Assembly (NCBI GenBank): GCA_023078685.1
Contig: JALGAS010000006.1
Coordinates: 3,100,001 to 3,164,000, forward strand
DNA from: Neopestalotiopsis rosae
Taxonomy: Eukaryota > Ascomycota > Sordariomycetes > Amphisphaeriales > Sporocadaceae
DNA length: 64,000 nucleotides
Reading direction: 5' to 3'
How positions within the stretch are numbered: the first letter of the stretch is position 1; each line of letters starts with the position of its first letter. The translations under genes and the position numbers were made by a program. Below, piece after piece: positions 32,924-45,756 of this stretch. The notes under the pieces were generated by a model, which made no database searches, was not told the DNA's origin, and worked only from the letters and a program-made list of their open reading frames with translations.

Positions 32924-34761
32924 TTACTCGTTGCTTGGGTACAAGAATCCGGATGCACCAAAGAATTCCTCCTTGATGAGTCGAGGGCTAACGAATCTCA
33001 ACATAACGTTGGAGCTACCTGCCTTGTCGTTGGTGCCACTAGCCCGGCTTCCACCGAATGATTGCTGGCCGATGAGCGCAGCAGTAGTCTTGCAGTCTGA
33101 AAAGGCAAAGGTTAGTAAATATTTTAGAGAGATGTAAGATCGATGACAACTTACTCAAGTACAAGTTACCTGCAGAGTATCTGAGAGTGTCCTCAGCCTC
33201 CCGTAGAGCGGCACGGTCGTTGGCAAAGATGGCGCCAGTCAGGGCGAAACCACCACCGCTCTTGTCAACCTGGTCCAGCATTGGCGTCCACTGGTTGTCA
33301 GGGTAGACGTAGATTGCCAGCACGGGTCCGAAAATCTCCTCGTCAAAGAGTCTGTGCGTGGGCGAGTCCGAGACGTAGACTGTGGGCTCGACGTAGAAGC
33401 CAGTCGAGTCATCGTACTTTCCACCGGCCAGCAGCTTGAGAGAGGGGTCATTGTTGCTGGCGTCAATGATGGACTTGATCTTCTCAAACGAGCGGCCGTG
33501 GATGACCGGACCCATGAAGGCAGAAAGGTCCTTGTCGGGACTGCCGATGGTGATCTCGTTGACCTTGGACTTGAGGCCGTCGAGGAACTCCTTGGCCCGC
33601 GACTCGGGGAGGTAGAGGCGGGAAGTCGCGGAGCACTTTTGGCCCTGGTACTCAAAGGAGCCGCGAACGGTGTGGTTGACGGCGCTGGGGATATCGGCCG
33701 AAGGGTGGATCAGGGTAAAGTTCTTGCCGCTGGTCTCTCCCACGACGCGGGGGAAGTCGCGGTAGCGCTTGCTGCCGATACCCTCGCCGATCTTGGCGTA
33801 GAGCGAGCGGAAGACATCAGAAGAACCGACAAAGTTGAGACCGGCAAACTCGCGGTGAGCGAGGACCGTCGAGGTGATCTCCTCGGCATCACCAGGCACA
33901 AACTGAATAACATCCGGAGGCAGACCAGCCTCGAGGAGGATCTTGTATACGAGAGTGCTGGCGTAGACATTTGAGGCCGACGGCTTCCAGAGAACCACGT
34001 TACCCATCAAGGCCGGGCCAGAAATTAGGTTTCCACCAATGGCAGTGAAGTTGAAGGGAGAGATGGCATAAACGAAACCTTCCAGAGGTCTGTAGTCGAG
34101 TCTGCTCCACATGCCGTCGCTGCCACGGTCAGGCTGTCTCTCCATGATCTCGGCGGCGTAGTTGCAGTTGAGACGGAAGAAGTCTGCCAGCTCAGCAGCG
34201 GCATCGACCTCGCCCTGCCAGATGTTCTTGCCCTGGCCGAGCATGGTAGCGGCAATGAGCTCATAACGGTACTTGCCCGCGACAAGCTCAGCGGCCTTCA
34301 AGAAAATGGCGGCACGGTCCACAAACGGAGTCTGCTCCCAGGACTTCTTGGCCTTAAGCGCGGACTCAATTGCCTTGGAGACCTGCTCCTTGGTAGTCTG
34401 TGGGTCACTGGTGAAGGTGGTGGCATGCTCTCCAGGCATCGTCTGGCTCAACGCGTTTGACTGTGCTTGTACTTGGCCATTGATAAAGATTTCGCTCTTG
34501 AGCGGTAGCTGTGATCGAAGCTTTGCTAATGCCTCTTCCAACTTTGCCCTTTCTGGCGAGCCTTTTCTGTATTCGGGCTTTCATTCGCGTCAGTGCAAGC
34601 AATAGATAAGACCGACGGGCTGGGATACTCACGTTTGGCTCGTTGCGAGCGGCGGGGAGTCTGAATGGTACGGTCGCCTTTCCTCTCTTGGCAACCGTGC
34701 TTTGAAGAGCGTTGCGGCTTTGCAGTGCCTTCAACGGCCTCGACTGAAATGTTCTTCTCAT
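32924..34761 (-). CDS. prnC: Delta-1-pyrroline-5-carboxylate dehydrogenase
   Basis: Three exons, 34761-34633, 34577-33155 and 33096-32924, give 574 aa. Exon 1 codes a basic, Ser/Arg-rich mitochondrial presequence (MRRTFQSRPLKALQSR). Junctions rebuild NEPNPEYRKGSPERAK and NLYLNCKTTAALIGQQSFGG. Aldehyde dehydrogenase motifs are complete: the Glu in RVVGETSGKNF (a Ser replaces the usual second Gly), the catalytic Cys in FEYQGQKCSATSR, and RASGTNDKAG near the end. It oxidises P5C/glutamate semialdehyde to glutamate with NAD in the mitochondrial matrix, the second step of proline catabolism. P5C reductase, an amino acid permease and proline dehydrogenase lie within 14 kb. The symbol follows the Aspergillus prn naming. 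Confidence 0.95.
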
Positions 34762-36259
34762 TTTGGAGTCTATTGAGTGCTTGATTCTTTGGTTCTTGGA
34801 ATACACAAAGAATTAAAGCTGTGACAAAAAGACGCAGTGATTTGGGTTATTATGAGCTCTCCAGAAACCAAAGTGAAGCGATGTTTGTTCTTCTATTACT
34901 GATTTTCCCTTCGGCTTTCAACGAGAATTATAGTTGTCGCTGAATCGCACTTTGGACTTATTTCGCACTACTGTCTCCGATAGTATTCATTGCCTGTCGC
35001 CATCACAATGACTAAACATAATACAGAGATGCCGCCCCAAGCCGGCATCGCGATGCGGGTTCAAGATCCGTAGACTGCTGGGCGCATCTCGGGTTCTGAA
35101 CCGATTCTCCACACCACCCTTATCAGTTGACTTACACGCTAGGTATAGGGCCGCAAATCCACATTCCCCGCGTCTGAGAAGAACGGCTCGCCACTACTTT
35201 CCATATGCTCGACACTTTTCATGGCAGCATGGTAAGCATGGGTGTTAGATCTGCGAGACCCGGTAGCTCACACGCAGCCCGGAGGTAATATGACCTATCT
35301 TGACTCCATGGTCGGATCCATGCCGCGGTATTTAGCGCTTGACCGAGAGCCAGCCATGCACTCGGGCCATGTATGCGACATGGTTACAGGCCAGGCCGAC
35401 CATGATTAAGCTAGCGGACCCTACAATCAGTATACAGCCCAGAGTCATGACTGTACATCAGATCAAGAAGTGGTATACTACACAAACCGTTGCGCAAACA
35501 GTCTGTCAATATGAAAATATAACTTAGCTCAATATTACATGATAGAAACTCCTCGACTCGAACCGTGAAAGATCGCCCCTCTCAAAAGCCTAACGATATC
35601 AGCGTTGTTTCATGGAGTTGGTCATATCAAACCTATGATTGATGACCAACCTGGCTGACATTGTCGCATTAATCATAGCACTGGCACACTGACTGGTCAT
35701 GACTGACTAAGTCTGTAATTGTGACCACCAAGCTGAAGTATTTCAATCTCAATGCGAATTGGCCAGTCAAGACTACCGTGTTACGTATAGCAATAGTTCG
35801 TTTAGCCAGCCGTTGGCCCGCCCTTCCTACCAAGCCCTATACTGTGGATGCCACAGCATGACCTTCCCACAAGGTTGTATCCCGACGCCGCATCGACTTC
35901 CACCGCTTCGGCTCAGAGCCGTGCTTGGCCTTTTGACGTCATCTTCCCCAGATTTCATTCGAGTCCAGAGTGAGTAAATCACGGTTTTTGCCGACATCTT
36001 GTCCGGAGCGGCATGGGATCACAGGGCTGAATCGGAGAAAGACGGCATTCTGCAATGACTTACGAATTTCAGCATCAGCGTCGCCTAGGTAGGTATCAAC
36101 ATAACATTGTAGACATGATTAAGAGTCATGGTCATGTAAAAGCTCGGATTGTCCAAAAAGCCAGATGTTTAGCTTATTCTTCACTGGCTCGATATTGTTC
36201 ATAGACGAGCTCAATCGACCGTTCCAGCATCCTCTTATGATATAAGCGTCAAGTTTATT
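34762..36259. promoter_or_regulatory. 5' region of P5C dehydrogenase
   Basis: 1.5 kb upstream of P5C dehydrogenase and downstream of P5C reductase, both on the minus strand. No coding exon or repeat was recognised. Confidence 0.4.
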
Positions 36260-37202
36260 CTAGTGCCTAGTATCATTGACATGCGGCTCCTTGCCCATCA
36301 ATCGTGCCACCGTCACAGCCTCCCTAAGTGCACGACTGAGACCGCCGCGCACGCCCGACTCCTCCAATACCATGAGGCCGCCCATTGTACAGCCCTCCGG
36401 AGAAGTGCCCTGATCTCTCAGCACACCCGGGTGCATTCCGCTCTGGAGAAGCGTTGCTGAGCCCAACATGGACTGCGAAATGATGCTGGTGGCGTCGTGC
36501 CGCGGAAGTCCGACCGCGACCGCCGCATCAATGAGGGTATCGACAATGACGGCGAAAAATGCCGGTGTCGAGCCTCCCACCGCTGTAAACGCATCCATCT
36601 TGCTGGCGTCCAGGTGAACTGTCTTGCCAATGCTGCTCATGATGGCGTCCGTCAAACTCAAAAACTCTGGCGGTGTGTCCGGGGCAGGGTTTTCGATGGC
36701 AGTGATGGACTGCGAGACCGTGGCGGCCATGTTGGGCAAGGTCCTTACAACATGGACTTTCGATGATGCTCCGGCTGTTTGATTCTTGCCGATTTCTTTT
36801 TCGAGATTCTCTCTTGTCCATGCTGCAATGATGCTGATCACCAACTTTCCTGCCAGAGCGTCCGCTAGCCCAGGTTGTTGCAGTGTCACAACAACATCAG
36901 CCGGATCAACGCCTAGTAGGATTACATCTGCGCTCCCTGCGGCCTTGACGGCATCTTTGGAAATTTCCACGAGCTGTTGGGAAGCAGAGAACTGTTCATT
37001 TAGGCGCTTCTCGGAACGCTCAGAGCGAATGCATGCTGTGAAGCGCTTGACGGGCGCGGAGGAATCCTCTTTGCTGGCTGCTTGAACCAGATTGCTCAAT
37101 ATGGCTGTTCCAAGATTGCCTAGATCTCATGTTAGATATATCCTCTTCAAAAAGCTACAAGGATGCAAACGTACCACATCCCAGGATGCACAGGGTCGAC
37201 AT
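36260..37202 (-). CDS. Pyrroline-5-carboxylate reductase
   Basis: Two exons, 37202-37175 (28 nt) and 37119-36260, give 295 aa. The tiny first exon matters: the junction rebuilds MSTLCILGCGNLGTAILSNL, the NAD(P)-binding glycine motif. Family landmarks follow: VILLGVDPADV, HVVRTLPNMAATV, AFTAVGGSTPAFF and the C-terminal signature DQGTSPEGCTMGGL. It reduces P5C to proline in the last biosynthetic step and is expected in the cytosol. Its place between P5C dehydrogenase and the permease is notable, since the neighbours degrade proline. It may work in a proline/P5C redox cycle or be a paralogue of the housekeeping copy. Confidence 0.93.
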
Positions 37203-38816
37203 TTTGTGGTTGTGAGAGCAACTCTGCGAAGTGCTGACGCTATACAATCGGCAAGGATTTTGGCAGCAACTTTGGTTGACTGCGATCAATTCGATCTAAT
37301 TGAAGTGTGCAAGTTTTTGACGTATGCGACTCAATTTTCAAAGACAATGTGTGATTGCAGGATACACCGCAGAAGCAAGGAGACCTATGTACATGCTGTA
37401 CCCTGTAGCTCACAATGGAATGCCGGTTGGCCACCGCCGCTATCTGCCAAGGACAAAAGTCAAGCTAGGCGCTAATGAGCTGGCTCCAGCATATATCGGC
37501 TAGAATCCCGAGTATCAGCTATAACCACAGAGTTTATGCGAAGTACATTTCACTCTAATAATTGTAGAGAATCAGACAAAAATAGAAGACATGTCTTATC
37601 TATATATATACTAATTCTTTTATGTATGTATGGAAACAATCTGGAACGAAGAAATGGTAGAAAGCATGGGTCATGTGCAGATTCAAATAGGCGTCCCGAG
37701 GGCTCGGGAAGCCGGCCGGCCAAGCACTGTCAAAGCTTTCCCCGGATTCTACATTAGAGCTACCGAAATAAATACCACGACATTACAATGGGATTAAGGA
37801 ATCTATCCTCAACGAAAATAGCTTGGAAAGCTATCACGCGACATATATTGCAGTGACATCCTCTGAGAGTGTTTGCGTTCGTCACGTAGATCCAGGTATA
37901 TAGTTAGCGTCACCGTTTGATGTAGGTATCTGACTTCGTGCTGGTATTATTGAAGGTGTACTGGCAATAGGCTTTTTCAACGTCGACTGAAAACCCATAC
38001 TGGCCATAAAACCGGTTTCTCCGATATTCTACATTGCCTCGACTAGATTGGCAGTCATTCGCATTAAGCTCACGCCAGCAACTTTTGCGGGGGAGTTCCG
38101 GCCAGGTACCGGTGGACTGGGTGGCTGATTTACCTTTGAACCTTAGCAGCTTCGGGGGACCTGAATGGCGGGTTGTAAGATCAGATCGCCGCAGAGCATT
38201 GTCAAATAGGAACAGGTGTCGTCGCGCCATTCGGGTTCTGGGCCTGAGACGACACCATCAGAAAACAAGAAAAGAGTGGCCTACTCAAGAAGCTAGCTGA
38301 AGTAGATAGTTAAAACTAGATCATACATGGATTCAAGCTATGTTATCAAGCTGAACATGAAAGTAATAAAGATATCTACGCACCGGCTGACTCGCGGATC
38401 TCGAACCGGTGTCGCCAAGGCGCTGACCCCAGACTCTGCAATCATTAGGGTGCTGGATAAGAGCTGGGGTGCAGCATGCGTTGCCTTGATATGACGGGAC
38501 AATGTCACTTTATGTCGGATTGGCCGAGGTTTTATCAAAAGTCTATCCGAGTTTCCAACGAGCTGAGAGGCGCAATCAACAGATTGAGTAGTCGCGTCAA
38601 AACAATAAGAGCAATGCATGTCCCCGTTCGCCAAACGAGCCTGATCTGGACTTCAGGTTGACCCCATCTCATACCCCATTGACTCACCGGAGTAATAAGT
38701 TTTACCTTCTGCATGCATACAAATATTTAAGGTTACACTACATACCATCAGTGACATGAACCACGAGCAACCGCTTTGAACTCCGATTCGCGAAACCCCC
38801 TGAGCAACGTTCAACC
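37203..38816. promoter_or_regulatory. Divergent promoter region of P5C reductase and permease
   Basis: 1.6 kb is shared by two diverging genes. A tRNA-like B-box sequence (38396-38408 on the minus strand) does not fold into a full tRNA. A (TA)n-like stretch lies near 37601-37610. No coding exon was recognised. Confidence 0.4.
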
Positions 38817-40627
38817 ATGGATTCCCCCAAGGAAAAGGGTGAAGTCGTTGGCAAGCCGCTCACGGAGAGCCAGACGCGTGGAGAGAGCATCTTCATCGGC
38901 AACGTTACTGAGAGCGATGACCAACTGAAGCGACACCTCGGCAACCGACAGATTCAATTGATCGCCATCGGTGGCTCCATCGGCACGGCCACGTTCGTGA
39001 GCATCTCCAATGGCCTCGTCGCTGGAGGTCCCGGTAGCTTGCTGCTCGCATATATCATCTACTCGTGTGTCATGATCCTCGTGAACAATTGCATGGCCGA
39101 AATGGCCGTCTTCCAGCCCGTCACTGGTGCCTTTATCCGTATGGCGGGCAAATGGGTCGACGAGTCTTTGGGATTCATGGTCGGATGGAACTTCTTCCTC
39201 TACGAAGCATTCCTGATTCCCTTTGAGATCTCAGCCTTGAACCTTGTGCTTTCATACTGGCGTGATGATATTTCGGTCGCCGCAGTCGTTGCCGCTTGTA
39301 TCGTGTGCTACTTGTAAGTATACTGCCAGTGGTTCTTCAGAGGTGACCTTGACTCACAACATCTTAGTTCCATCAACATCTTCGCCGTCAAGTGGTATGG
39401 AGAAACCGAGTTCTGGTTGACGACTGGAAAGATTTCCCTTCTCGCGATCGTCTTCTCCTTTACCTTCGTCACCATGGTCGGAGGCAACCCCAAACACGAC
39501 GCGTACGGCTTTCGATACTGGAAGAACCCCGGTTCGTTCGCGGAATACATCACGACTGGTGACCTCGGTCGCTTCGAAGGCTTTCTGGGTGCCATGTGGA
39601 GCGCGGCCTTCACCATTGTCGGGCCCGAGTATGTTGCCATGGTGGCCGGTGAAACAAAGCTTCCTCGAACATACTTGAAGACTGCGTTCAAGACTGCGTA
39701 TGCAAGATTCGCCTTCTTCTTCATCGGAAGTGCTCTGTGTGTTGGTATCGTGGTTCCCTACAATGATAGCACCCTGCTATCCATTCTCTCTGGGTCATCA
39801 GAAGGTTCTGGAACGGCTGCTGCCTCACCTTACGTTATTGCCATGGGAAACTTGGGCATCGGTGTGCTGCCTCATATCACCAATGCCTTGCTGGTGACCA
39901 GTATCTTCTCGGCTGGAAATGCTTGTAAGTACATGCCAGTGAACTGGACCTACAGATACCCATACTAACACAATGCCACCCGTGCATAGACACTTATTGC
40001 GGTAGTCGTAGTCTTTATGGACTCGCCTTGGAAGGACAAGCACCCAAGTTCCTCACCAAGTGTACCAAGAATGGAGTACCTGTGTACTGCTTGGCCGTCA
40101 TCATGGTCTTCCCATGTCTGGCCTTCCTGAACCTTTCCAATTCTGGTACCGAGGTACTCAGTTGGTTCGTCAACTTGATCACAGCTGCGCAAATCATCGA
40201 CTACATTGTCATCTGCATCACCTACATCTTCTTCTACCGGGCTTGTCGTGCCCAGGGCCTCGACCGCAAGACTCTCCCCTACTGCGGCATCTTCCAGCCC
40301 TACTCTGCGTGGATCGGCCTCGTCTTCTTGACCGCGGTGGTCTTCACCTACGGCTACAGTGTCTTCCTTCCCGGAAAATGGGCAGTCAAGACGTTCTTTA
40401 CCTACTACATGATGGTGCTCATCTGCCCGGTCTTCTACTTTGGCTGGAAACTGGTCCACAAGACGCGCGCGGTCCGGCCTGAAGAGGCTGATATCCAGTG
40501 GATCGCTCCCTTGATTGATGCCTACGAGGCCACCCACGACGAAGTGAACCTCGGATTCTGGACGGAAATCATGCAGATCTTTGGAATGCGCAAGAAGAAG
40601 GTCGTCACAGAGTCAGAGTCCTCCTAG
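38817..40627 (+). CDS. Amino acid permease (fungal YAT family, proline-type)
   Basis: Three exons, 38817-39313, 39368-39924 and 39990-40627, give 563 aa. Junctions rebuild VCYFSINIFAVKWYG and GNAYTYCGSRSLYG. The start of the transporter core is typical: LKRHLGNRQIQLIAIGGSIGTATF. It continues with MAEMAVFQPVTGAFIRMAG, the substrate-proximal helix 3 region, and about 12 hydrophobic segments. The N-terminus is soluble and Lys/Glu-rich, and the C-terminus ends in basic and acidic stretches (RKKKVVTESESS). It imports amino acids with protons at the plasma membrane. Proline is the likely substrate only because P5C dehydrogenase, P5C reductase and proline dehydrogenase are close. Confidence 0.92.
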
Positions 40628-41662
40628 ACGTGGGCCTGGTTGTGATTGACGGTAGAACAGGAATCTGGTCTCCTCTGAGCACCCCTTTAGATATGCAGGT
40701 ACTTAGCAAAGCCTTAGAGAGTCATGACAATCGAATTTGTTCCTGTGTGCGATTAGCCAAGATTTAGGTTGGGTAAAGAGGAATAAGAAGTGTTTGCGCC
40801 TGTGACTTGCGCGATTCGAAGCCTTCGCTGATTTGGAAAGCCTACACGGCTTCCCATATTCTCGTCCGCATCGCCAAGGACTCGGGAACAACTCAAAGTT
40901 TGCCCGTGAACCGTCAAATATATATGTACTTATCAAGACGCACACACCATCCCGATGTCGCTTTTCGTTCATATAAGCTATTTGCTAATTTAATTTTATT
41001 CAACGGACTTGTCTTTTACAATAGTCCTCGGCGACGATCGGCCACCCCGGAGAGCTCTGCCGAGTGGAGATGCGCTGTCGGTCAGAACATCCGAACTCCT
41101 CCCAGCGCGGCTAGACGCGGGCAAAATGGAGACGATTGCCTCGCGGATACCTACCAATTCAATAGTCAATCATGTTGGTCACGAGTAAGAATCTATTGGA
41201 ACTTGTCGAGTTCGTTGTTGATCACTTGCGAAGTCGATGCATTGTGACGATGATGATCCATTGCCGTAGGCGCATCGATTAGTGCAAACTCCCCGCACGT
41301 CAAGTCCCCGGGGATAGAACAATGCAGGGGGGTATGGTTGGTCATAATGGACGAAAACGGTAATTCAGGTACCTGCTAAAGATGCACCTTCGATCCCCAG
41401 TCCAACGCCACCGGCTGACAAGGTCCTTCAAGATTATTGCTTTGGTGCTTTTAGAAATTCGATTGTGAAAGACTGTATTGTCTTTGGGTAGTACGGCTTG
41501 TGATTTGAGATGTTTCGCTTGTTCACTCTGCATAAGTCTAAAAAAACACACTCTAATCTGCCATAAGAAGAAATTCTTCTGTTCTATCGCAAATGCCCCA
41601 GGTAAGCACAAGTAGTAGCAGATTTGGGCGCTTCTCTTCTCCTATGATGTCCTGAATTGACT
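40628..41662. other. Convergent intergenic region
   Basis: About 1 kb lies between the permease and HET-gene stops. A GC-rich stretch near 41290-41316 has CCCCG motifs, but it is not upstream of either gene. A plus-strand frame at 40807-41247 starts at TTG and has no domain. Confidence 0.4.
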
Positions 41663-44013
41663 TCAGATAAGGTGGAAACGGCGTCTTCCTTCGGAAGGGT
41701 CATTGTCTGTATGGGCCACGTCAACATCGTGTGACACGTCTTTGAGCATCTGCTTGTATGTTTTCTTGTCCGCCCATGATGACAGTTTCGTGAATCCGAT
41801 GCGTTCGAAGACATCATTTTCTTTATCCTTCAACCTCAGAAGAAGGCAGAAGATGTACGTTGAGTCGCCAGTTCCTAAATACCCACCTTTTGCTGTTGGC
41901 AGACAATATACATCGTCAGTGTCAAACTCTGTATCCTGCACGCTATCGAGGTAGATGTTGGTGTGTTCCTCCTTGGCCAGCTGTTTATTATCCTTGATTG
42001 TCCAGCAGAAACGGCCCTTGTCCCTCTTGGTCAGAGTGATGTGCTGGAGCCTTCCCCAAATTGTGAGACGGCCGTCTTTCACCATGCCGAAAGGGTCCTG
42101 CGACTTGGGTGTTACGTTGGCTTTCTCAATAGTAATGTAAATCTCCTTGTCAGTGATCTCGGCATAGGTTATGCCGTCGCCTTCCTCTGTATCAATTGCT
42201 GCCCACGAGAATGTTGGAGCCCGATAGCCCAAAGGTCGTCGGCCATAATGCTCGAAGGTGTTATCGCGCGAGTTGAAGAGGGGCTCGACCTTCCAAAGAA
42301 GCTGGCTTTCGAGTTGAGGGCGCCAAAGTCCAGCTACATACTCCGCCGGTGCTTGCTCAGACCCGATGCGTGAAGACATCATACGCGCAATACCAGATAG
42401 CGCAATGAGTTTGTCCCCAGCATCAGTCAGCTTTGTGCGGGAGTAAACTTCAACCACACGCTTCCAGAGCTCGAATGCATGTACTTGCGGTTGTAGGTGA
42501 GGTACTGGGTCCGGCAGACCTCTGAGCCGTCCACTACGAAGAGTCCGTCCGTCCCGGTCCGGGTCAAGTCCTTTGAATCGGCTCTCCTGGAGCAGCCCCT
42601 CTCTTGTCAACTGGTAGTTGGGAACGCCGAGCGGACGCGCTTCGGCTGCATCAAACTCGACGCATTCCCAAGCAATCTGATCGCCGCTGAAGTGAAGGAC
42701 TCGCGGGCACAGAAGCCTCTCTTGGAGGACCCAAGCACGGCGGTTTACAGGGGCTAGGTCCACTCGGTTCCTCCAAAAAGATGTGTCAAGAATGACACAC
42801 CTTCGCAGGTTGCCTGAATTTGTGCGATTCAGCTTTACCTCTGGTATTGGGTCGTGAGATGTGGCCTCTAATGCTTGGTCCCACGGCATCGGAATGCCAT
42901 CGATATTGAGAGAAATTTCATCTTCAAGAAGGTTCTCTGGTCTTCGCCGGAAATAGAGACCTCCATCACTGTCGCCGGCGGCGGTGGCAGAGATGTTGAG
43001 AAAGGACTTGCTGTATACCTGATTCATGAGGGCAGACTCAGTGAGCCAGTCGTCTACTTCCTCGGGGCCTTGTTTGATGCAGAGGGAATCAATCCAGATG
43101 TAGCCCACCTGCGGCAAGCGTGCAGCAAATCGAATAGCATCACGGAAAGTCTTGGGTAAGCTGCTGATCCTGATTCCAGCTTCAAGTTGTCGTATATTCT
43201 TGCTAGTCAGCTTCGGGCCATGATGCTTGGGCGGTCCCCAGCAATGGCTGAGCGTGACATAGCGATCGTTTCTGTCTTCAGGCTTTCCTTCACTCCAATC
43301 CTTGGTGGCAACGAGCGAGACTTCTGTCTTATCGAGGCGACTATCCTCCTTCTTGAGACGAGGTCTTGGTTTCGTCGATACTATAGGTTCGCGCTTGAGA
43401 TGTCGGATGTCTAGGAGCCTGGTCGGATACCAATCAGGAGCATGCTCTACACACTTGCATTGCGTGAGCCATTGCATCGCTAGGTTGAAGACTTCATCGG
43501 ACGCCGTCGTTTGAGATTCCGGTGTGCCAAAGCTGGGATCATCTGGGACTGAATGATGATTCTATAAGCATACATATCAAGGTTTCGAGAAAGCGGACGC
43601 TCACTTATTTCCTTTAGCACAAAAGTCCTCCTGGCGCTGATTGCGGCGTAGTTGATCTTGAAGTCTAGCCGCCATGACTGCGTCGTTTCTTTACCTGTTC
43701 AACATTGAGTCAGTCATGTCGCGTGATGTCAAAGATGCAGATGTTACGGATCGCTTGAGGTACATGAGGGCGACATACCAGGTATGGCGGAGATTGAAGC
43801 CGTTATCAACAGCTTCTCGGCGACGTTCGGCTCCTTGGGGTTCAGCTTCAGTTTCAACTCTTCCCAAATCGCTTGGCAGATTCCACAAAATTCTGTAGTC
43901 GATATTTTGAGTTTCTCTAATGAGTCGTGGTGAGTAAAGTGCAAATCGTATGTTCCTTTCCACAGCCGTTGATTCTGCCCACGCAGCATATGGAAACAAG
44001 TACGACACAACAT
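41663..44013 (-). CDS. HET-domain (heterokaryon incompatibility) protein
   Basis: Three exons, 44013-43779, 43694-43605 and 43548-41663, give 736 aa. The N-terminal part has a Cys-rich head typical of the family (MLCRTCFHMLRG ... TTEFCGICQAIW). Junctions rebuild AIPGKETTQSW and VLKEIIPDDPSFG. The HET domain is in exon 3, with YVTLSHCWG, the SLPKTFRDAIRFA helix, VGYIWIDSLCIKQ and ALMNQVYSKSFLNISATAAGDSDGGLYF. Further on come RRAWVLQERLLCPRVLHF and a variable C-terminal half. HET proteins trigger cell death or growth arrest when incompatible hyphae fuse. No NACHT or repeat domain is attached, so it belongs to the stand-alone HET type. Its recognition partner is unknown. Confidence 0.92.
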
Positions 44014-44862
44014 GTTTGCGCAGCATTCGAGTGTCGCGTCTCATTAGAGTTTTGCCATTTGAGTACGAATTGAAAAATGGCCTGCGTCTCAAGCTCTCTT
44101 AATGTACAATGAAGAAGACTAAGATACCTGAAGATAAATGACCTATTATTGTCATCGCGCCGTCAGTCATTCGACGACTGGAATCCATGATCCCACAAAG
44201 CTTGAGGTTCATCGACGCACCATATCATCCTGGCATCCTTTAATGATTATAATCCTTCTGTGGTTCTAGAGCTATAATGCAGGGAATCATTCATGGATAG
44301 CATAGCCACTTATACCCACTATGTCTTGCTGACTGCATGAGGTTGGGTGGGGGCCGAAGATAATTCGACCAAAGATGACCAAAAGCTTGGCAGCCTTGCT
44401 GACGTCGCACCCGTACCACCCTTTTTAATGCCAAAGACACTAGGATTTATCATGGGAATGCTACGAGTAATTTCTTTTATGGTCATTGAACCAATTTGAA
44501 GACAAGGAGCTTTAGGAAGGAAGGTAGCACCACGTAAGACATGACGATGAGCCGGTGGTTGCGGCCGCCCCAAGCCTGAATGACTTGGGGATTGGGGTCA
44601 GCAAGTGTGGAACACTGGCAATATCACATGGAATAAATTTTTCGTATTTTGCAAAATTTTATAGATGATTCTCATGCAGCTCACCTGATATCCTATTTGT
44701 TCAGCCCACGGATGTTGACTTCGGATGAATTGCTTCTTCGTATCTCCGTACAAACCCAACTTGATTGATCAAGATACTTGTACGAAGTCTTATCAGCCAG
44801 CTCCAAGACGGCGTTTTCCGCCTTTGTCTTTAAGTCACCCAAAAAAGACGAAATCAGGAGTC
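44014..44862. promoter_or_regulatory. Divergent intergenic region
   Basis: 849 nt between the starts of the HET and Nudix genes. No extra gene was recognised. Confidence 0.4.
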
Positions 44863-45756
44863 ATGGCGTCGAGCTTCGATCTCGAGGGGTTCTCGAACCC
44901 AGTCAAAGTCATGTTGCCTGAAAACTTCACCAAAAGCGAACTTCTAGGGTTCCCAGCATTCGACAATTGGACGAGAAGCCTTCAACACAACCTCGCCTTG
45001 CAGCAAGACCCGAATCATTCATTCCATCAATATCCCTATCGATTGACGAAGGTGGAGATACAAAATGTCGACAAATTCGAGACGAAGGCTGGGACGAAAA
45101 TTGGATTCGTGAAACTCAAGGCCGATGTGATCAGCGACAAGCCCAAGGCACAGCCGCTACCGGGAATCGTCTTTCTGCGAGGAGGTAGCGTTGCCATGCT
45201 GATGATCCTCAAGCCGACCGACTCCATGGATGAGAAATGGGTGGTTATGACGGAGCAGCCGCGCATTCCCTCGGGAAGTCTGGCCTTTCGCGAGATTCCT
45301 GCCGGCATGCTCGAGAAGGGCAAGTCGTTTGCAGGAAATGCTGCAAACGAGATTCTGGAGGAGACTGGTTTCGAACTTCCCGAGCGAGAGTTGATAGACC
45401 TCACGGAGCTAGCGCTGCAGCAGGCCGAGGCCCAAGAGACACTCCAACAAGCCATGTATTCGTCCCCTGGAGGCTCAGACGAGTACATACCCATCTTTCT
45501 CTGGGAAAAGGAGCTGGATCGTCAGGAAATCGAGGATCTCAGAGGAAAGTTGACGGGAGTTCGGAAGCAAGGAGAAATGATCACATTGAGAGTGGTTCGA
45601 TATGAGGAATTGTGGAGAGGAGGAGCGCGAGATGCCAAAACTCTGGCTGCATGGGCACTCTATGAGGGCTTGAATAGAGCTGGTCTGGTACAGAGGGAGA
45701 TCATGAGAAGGCGCGACATGTTCAGCAACGGTAACGGCAAACGCCCAGAGTTTTAG
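44863..45756 (+). CDS. Nudix hydrolase (ADP-sugar diphosphatase-like)
   Basis: This is an intronless frame of 298 codons (297 aa) from the ATG at 44863 (MASSFDLEGFSNP). The Nudix box follows the conserved lead EIPAGMLEKGKSFAGNAANEILEETGF. The core REUXEEXG element appears as NEILEETG, so the usual Arg of the box is Asn and the early Glu is Lys. The metal-binding Glu residues of EETG are kept. The SDEYIPIFLWEKEL segment recalls the NUDT14/plant NUDX14 group, which split UDP- or ADP-sugars. It is expected in the cytosol. The changed box residues could reduce activity. Neighbouring HET and proline genes give no clear link. Confidence 0.87.
   Translation: MASSFDLEGFSNPVKVMLPENFTKSELLGFPAFDNWTRSLQHNLALQQDPNHSFHQYPYRLTKVEIQNVDKFETKAGTKIGFVKLKADVISDKPKAQPLPGIVFLRGGSVAMLMILKPTDSMDEKWVVMTEQPRIPSGSLAFREIPAGMLEKGKSFAGNAANEILEETGFELPERELIDLTELALQQAEAQETLQQAMYSSPGGSDEYIPIFLWEKELDRQEIEDLRGKLTGVRKQGEMITLRVVRYEELWRGGARDAKTLAAWALYEGLNRAGLVQREIMRRRDMFSNGNGKRPEF

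Noticed and set aside
38370..38470. tRNA-like sequence with a B-box (GGTTCGAGATCC on the minus strand) and a possible GCACC/GGTGC end pairing
   Set aside because: The T-arm and anticodon arm do not form proper stems and the spacing to the acceptor strand is wrong. It may be a tRNA relic or SINE fragment, but I cannot support a tRNA gene.
40807..41247. Plus-strand frame after the permease
   Set aside because: TTG start, no domain, low-complexity composition. It lies between two converging genes and is probably 3' flank.
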